Source: an uncultured Clostridium sp.
GTDB taxonomy: Bacteria; Bacillota; Clostridia; Lachnospirales; Lachnospiraceae
Direction of reading: 5' to 3'
Length of the DNA: 28,024 nt
Assembly: GCA_900555045.1 (NCBI GenBank)
Contig: USJW01000061.1
Coordinates: 1-28,024 of the forward strand
The translations under genes and the position numbers were made by a program. The notes under the pieces were generated by a model that saw nothing but the letters and a program-made list of their open reading frames with translations, was not told the DNA's origin and searched no databases. Below are positions 24,946 to 28,024 of the stretch, in pieces. Each line of letters begins with the position of its first letter. Position 1 is the stretch's first letter.

Positions 24946-24969
24946 CGCGGCGCATTTCTTGGCGCCGCG
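24946..24969 (+). promoter_or_regulatory. Perfect GC hairpin between ptsH and ptsI
   Basis: CGCGGCGC (24946-24953) and GCGCCGCG (24962-24969) form an 8-bp all-GC stem with an 8-nt loop. No T tract follows, so it is not a standard terminator. It may protect the ptsH part of the transcript or set the ratio of HPr to enzyme I. Confidence 0.6.
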
Positions 24970-25007
24970 GGCTGTGAGTATAAATACTATTAAGGAGGTA
25001 CAATATT

Positions 25008-26729
25008 ATGAAAAAGGGAACAAGTGCTTCATCAGGCATCGGAATCGGCAAAGCAGCGATTGTGGAAGAGGCTGAGCTGGTTATCACAAGGGAGACGGTA
25101 TCGGACACGGAGGCAGAGCTTGCGCGCTTTAAGGGGGCGTTAGAGACAAGCATGAAGGACACCGAGGCGCTGGCGGCGGATCTCGCCACCAGAGTGGGGG
25201 AGAAGGAGGCGGAGATCCTGCAGGGACACATCATGCTGCTGTCCGATCCCATGCTGACCAGTGAGATTGAGAACTCCATCAAAAATGACGCGGTGAACAG
25301 TGAGTTCGCCATTGAGAACGTCTGCAACATGTACGCGGACATGTTCGCCTCCATGGGGGACGAACTGATGCAGCAGAGAGCCACAGATATGCGCGATATC
25401 AAGACCCGGATGCAGAAGGTGCTGATGGGCGTGCACTCCGTGGACATCGCCGCCCTGCCCGCTGGCAGCGTGATTGTCGCCAAGGATCTGACCCCGTCCA
25501 TGACGGCGGGAATCAACCCGGCCAACGTGACCGGAATCGTCACCGAGCTTGGCGGCCGCACCTCACACAGCGCCATCCTGGCGCGCGCGCTGGAGATCCC
25601 CGCGGTCGTGGCGGTGGAGAACCTGATGGAGCTTGTGAAGGACGGGGACGAGCTTGTGCTTGACGGCAGCACCGGCGAAGTGTTTGTAAACCCGGAGCCC
25701 GCAGTGCGGGCGGACTACGAGGCCAAGCGCGAGGCGTTTTTAAAGGATAAAAAGGAGCTGGAGAAGTACATCGGCAAGCCCTCCGTGACCAGGGACGGCG
25801 TGCAGGTGGAGATCGTGGCCAACATCGGAAAGCCCGAGGATGTGGACAAGGTGCTCCAGTACGACGGCGAGGGCGTGGGCCTGTTCCGCACCGAGTTTTT
25901 GTTTATGGACCGCACCTCCATGCCCACCGAGGAGGAGCAGTTTGAGGCTTACAAGAAGGTGGCCGTTGCAATGAACGGCAAGCCGGTGATCATCCGCACC
26001 TTAGATATCGGCGGCGACAAGGAGATCCCCTACATGGGCCTGGAGAAGGACGAGAACCCGTTCCTCGGTTACCGCGCCATCCGCTTCTGCTTAGACCGCA
26101 AGGAGGACATCTACAAGCCCCAGCTGCGCGCCCTGCTGCGCGCCAGCGCCTTCGGAAACATCCGCATCATGGTTCCGCTTGTGACCTGCATCGAGGAGTA
26201 CCGGGAGGCCAGAGGGCTGGTGGAGGAGCTGAAGGCTGAGCTGGACGAGAAGGGAATCGCCTACAAGAAGGACATTCAGGTGGGCATCATGGTGGAGACC
26301 GCCGCCGCTTCCCTGATCGCGGACATCTTCGCCAAGGAGGTGGACTTCTTCAGCATCGGAACCAACGACCTGACCCAGTACACCATGAGCGTGGACCGCG
26401 GCAACAAGAAGGTATCCTACCTCTATTCCACCTTCAACCCGGCAGTGCTGCGCAGCATCCGCCACATCATCGAGAGCGGCCGCGAGGCCGGCATCATGGT
26501 CGGCATGTGCGGCGAGGCGGCCAGCGATCCCATGATGATCCCGCTGCTCTTAGCCTTCGGCTTGAACGAGTTCAGCATGAGCGCCTCCGCGATTCTGCGC
26601 GCCAGAAAGATGGTGACGGAGTACCGTGTCGAGGATCTCAAAGCGGTTGCGGACAAGGCCATGAGCTTTGCGACGGCAGCTGAGGTGGAGCAGTATATGA
26701 AAGAATTTGTGGAGAACGGAACGGTTTAA
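25008..26729 (+). CDS. ptsI: PTS enzyme I (PtsI)
   Basis: This 573-residue protein is phosphoenolpyruvate-protein phosphotransferase, the cytoplasmic enzyme that starts the PTS by phosphorylating HPr. The N-terminal part holds the HPr-binding and phosphohistidine domains, with active His187 in GGRTSHSAILAR. The C-terminal PEP-binding barrel shows FRTEFLFMDR, GTNDLTQYTMSVDR and the conserved Cys in MVGMCGEAA. The length is normal for the family. An AAGGAGG ribosome binding site precedes the ATG. Its stop codon overlaps the start of the next gene by one base (TAATG). Confidence 0.97.
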   Translation: MKKGTSASSGIGIGKAAIVEEAELVITRETVSDTEAELARFKGALETSMKDTEALAADLATRVGEKEAEILQGHIMLLSDPMLTSEIENSIKNDAVNSEFAIENVCNMYADMFASMGDELMQQRATDMRDIKTRMQKVLMGVHSVDIAALPAGSVIVAKDLTPSMTAGINPANVTGIVTELGGRTSHSAILARALEIPAVVAVENLMELVKDGDELVLDGSTGEVFVNPEPAVRADYEAKREAFLKDKKELEKYIGKPSVTRDGVQVEIVANIGKPEDVDKVLQYDGEGVGLFRTEFLFMDRTSMPTEEEQFEAYKKVAVAMNGKPVIIRTLDIGGDKEIPYMGLEKDENPFLGYRAIRFCLDRKEDIYKPQLRALLRASAFGNIRIMVPLVTCIEEYREARGLVEELKAELDEKGIAYKKDIQVGIMVETAAASLIADIFAKEVDFFSIGTNDLTQYTMSVDRGNKKVSYLYSTFNPAVLRSIRHIIESGREAGIMVGMCGEAASDPMMIPLLLAFGLNEFSMSASAILRARKMVTEYRVEDLKAVADKAMSFATAAEVEQYMKEFVENGTV

Positions 26730-28024
26730 TGGCAGTCTATCTGATTTGTTATGCGATTAGTTACCTGTTGGCCCGGCAGCATGTCTACATGCTGTCCGGG
26801 CTGGTTTTGATCATAGCGGCGCTGTGGCTCTACGTGAGCGACTACCGGCGGGAGGGAAATCTGATCCACCTGCGTGGCCTGTTCTGCCTGGCCTTCGTGG
26901 GCGGCCAGGGCGTGTCCTGCTTTAAGCTCAGCCGCCTGCAGACCGATTGGGCCAGGGAGACCTGGCTCTGCTTTCTGCTGGCCGCGGTGGTGTTCTACGG
27001 CGCGTACGAGGCGGTGGAGAGAGCGTGCGGCGAGGCGCAGGCGGAGCGCGGGTTCGCGCGCCGGCGCCTCCAGACCCGCCCATATTTCGCCCGCCGAATC
27101 CTCGTCTCCATGGCTGCGGTCACCGGCGTGTCGGCGGCGGCGTTTGCCTTCGAGGCGGTGAAGCTGGGCTTCATCCCCATGTTCTCCTACGGGGTTCCCC
27201 ACGCCTACTCCTACTTCCACGTCAGCGGCGTGCACTATTTTACGGTGTCCGCCGTGCTGGTGCCCAGCCTCTTTGTGCTGTACCTGTTCTGGGCAGAGCC
27301 GGGGAGAGGGGGCAGGCGGATTTTCGCGGCGGTGCTCACCGGGATCTCGCTGATGATCCCGCTTTTGTGCGTGTCGCGGTTTCAGCTGATTTTGGCGGTG
27401 GGGATGGCGGTGTTCACCTTCATCTCCGTGCAGAGGACCTTCCGGCTGCGGTATGCCCTGGCGTTACTTGCGCTGATGGTGCCCGCCTACTTGGCGCTCA
27501 CCGTGCTGCGCAGCCACAGCGTGGAGTATCTAAACGGCATCTTTGAGATGAAAAATCCAGCCACGCCCATATTTGTCACCCAGCCCTACATGTATATTGC
27601 GAACAATTACGACAATTTCAACTGCCTGGTGGAGCAGCTGGGCGCACACAGCATGGGACTTCGCATGCTGTTCCCGGTCTGGGCGCTGACGGGTCTCAAA
27701 TTCCTGTACCCCTCCCTGGTGAGCTTCCCGCTGTTTGTGACCAAGGAGGAGCTGACTACGGTGACGCTGCTCTACGACGCGTACTACGACTTCGGCGTAC
27801 TGGGAATTGTGCTGTTTGCGGCGCTTTTGGGGGCGGGGGCGGCGCTCCTCGCCCGGCTTCAGGCGCGCTCGGATAATCCGTTGGTCCACGTGGTCTACGC
27901 GCAGATTGCCATGTACATGGCGCTGTCCTTTTTCACCACCTGGTTCTCCAACCCGGCCACCTGGTTTTACCTGGCGGCGACTGTGGCTATCTACCTGTAT
28001 GTGGGCGACTTTTTTCCTCGTTTT
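26729..28024 (+). CDS. Polysaccharide polymerase-like membrane protein (partial, runs off window)
   Basis: An open frame starts at ATG 26729, inside the ptsI stop (TAATG), and has no stop before the window end, giving at least 432 residues. The product has about ten or more hydrophobic segments, with a long non-membrane stretch in the second half that carries YIANNYDNFNCLVEQLG (about 288-304). That motif and layout resemble the Wzy/oligosaccharide repeat-unit polymerase family, which joins repeat units of surface polysaccharide outside the membrane. No good ribosome binding site is seen, so it may rely on coupling with ptsI. O-antigen ligase-like proteins are an alternative. The C-terminus is missing. 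Confidence 0.7.
   Translation, partial: MAVYLICYAISYLLARQHVYMLSGLVLIIAALWLYVSDYRREGNLIHLRGLFCLAFVGGQGVSCFKLSRLQTDWARETWLCFLLAAVVFYGAYEAVERACGEAQAERGFARRRLQTRPYFARRILVSMAAVTGVSAAAFAFEAVKLGFIPMFSYGVPHAYSYFHVSGVHYFTVSAVLVPSLFVLYLFWAEPGRGGRRIFAAVLTGISLMIPLLCVSRFQLILAVGMAVFTFISVQRTFRLRYALALLALMVPAYLALTVLRSHSVEYLNGIFEMKNPATPIFVTQPYMYIANNYDNFNCLVEQLGAHSMGLRMLFPVWALTGLKFLYPSLVSFPLFVTKEELTTVTLLYDAYYDFGVLGIVLFAALLGAGAALLARLQARSDNPLVHVVYAQIAMYMALSFFTTWFSNPATWFYLAATVAIYLYVGDFFPRF

Noticed and set aside
1..28024. CRISPR arrays, insertion sequences, prophage or RNA genes
   Set aside because: I found no regularly spaced repeats, transposase or integrase motifs, or tRNA/rRNA-like sequence in the window.

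Overview
The window looks like chromosomal DNA from a moderately GC-rich anaerobic Firmicute, most likely Lachnospiraceae (Enterocloster/Lachnoclostridium-like). The grounds are strong AGGAGG ribosome binding sites, sigma-A type promoters in AT-rich gaps, YesM/YesN-type two-component genes, a CdaA/CdaR pair, and an HPr that carries both His15 and Ser46. This placement is inferred from gene content, not from a marker gene. Almost all of the window is coding. I see no rRNA, tRNA, CRISPR array, transposase or phage gene.

Region 1 (about 24-9143, + strand) reads as one complete transcription unit, from a TTGACA/TATACT promoter to a rho-independent terminator. It encodes an isocitrate lyase/PEP mutase-family lyase, a three-part TRAP transporter (DctP, DctQ, DctM), an MmgE/PrpD-family protein, a small cupin, an MFS carrier, an unusual tandem-crotonase protein and a second crotonase-like protein. 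Together they look like an uptake and breakdown route for an organic acid whose identity cannot be read from the sequence. The lyase and PrpD-like protein recall the methylcitrate cycle, but no citrate synthase, aconitase, CoA ligase or CoA transferase is present in the window. The crotonase active sites are atypical.

Region 2 (9181-14053, + strand) is an OmpR-type response regulator, a histidine kinase, an ABC ATPase and a large FtsX-type permease. This is the usual layout of a sensing and defence or export module for peptides or envelope stress. A TGTCACT direct repeat with an 11-bp period sits just before the ATPase gene.

Region 3 (14080-20877, - strand) is a solute-binding lipoprotein, an ATPase and a fused double permease of the ferric-iron/AfuABC/phosphonate type, followed by a terminator and a YesM/YesN-type sensor kinase and AraC-type regulator. 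The kinase and regulator probably sense the ligand of the transporter or control it.

Region 4 (20940-28024, + strand) starts at an AT-rich divergent promoter region. It encodes two unknown membrane proteins, the diadenylate cyclase CdaA, its YbbR-domain partner CdaR, HPr (PtsH), enzyme I (PtsI), and a polysaccharide polymerase-like membrane protein that runs off the window end. The cdaA-cdaR pair is followed by ptsH-ptsI rather than the usual glmM, so second-messenger synthesis and the general PTS proteins lie in one apparent operon.
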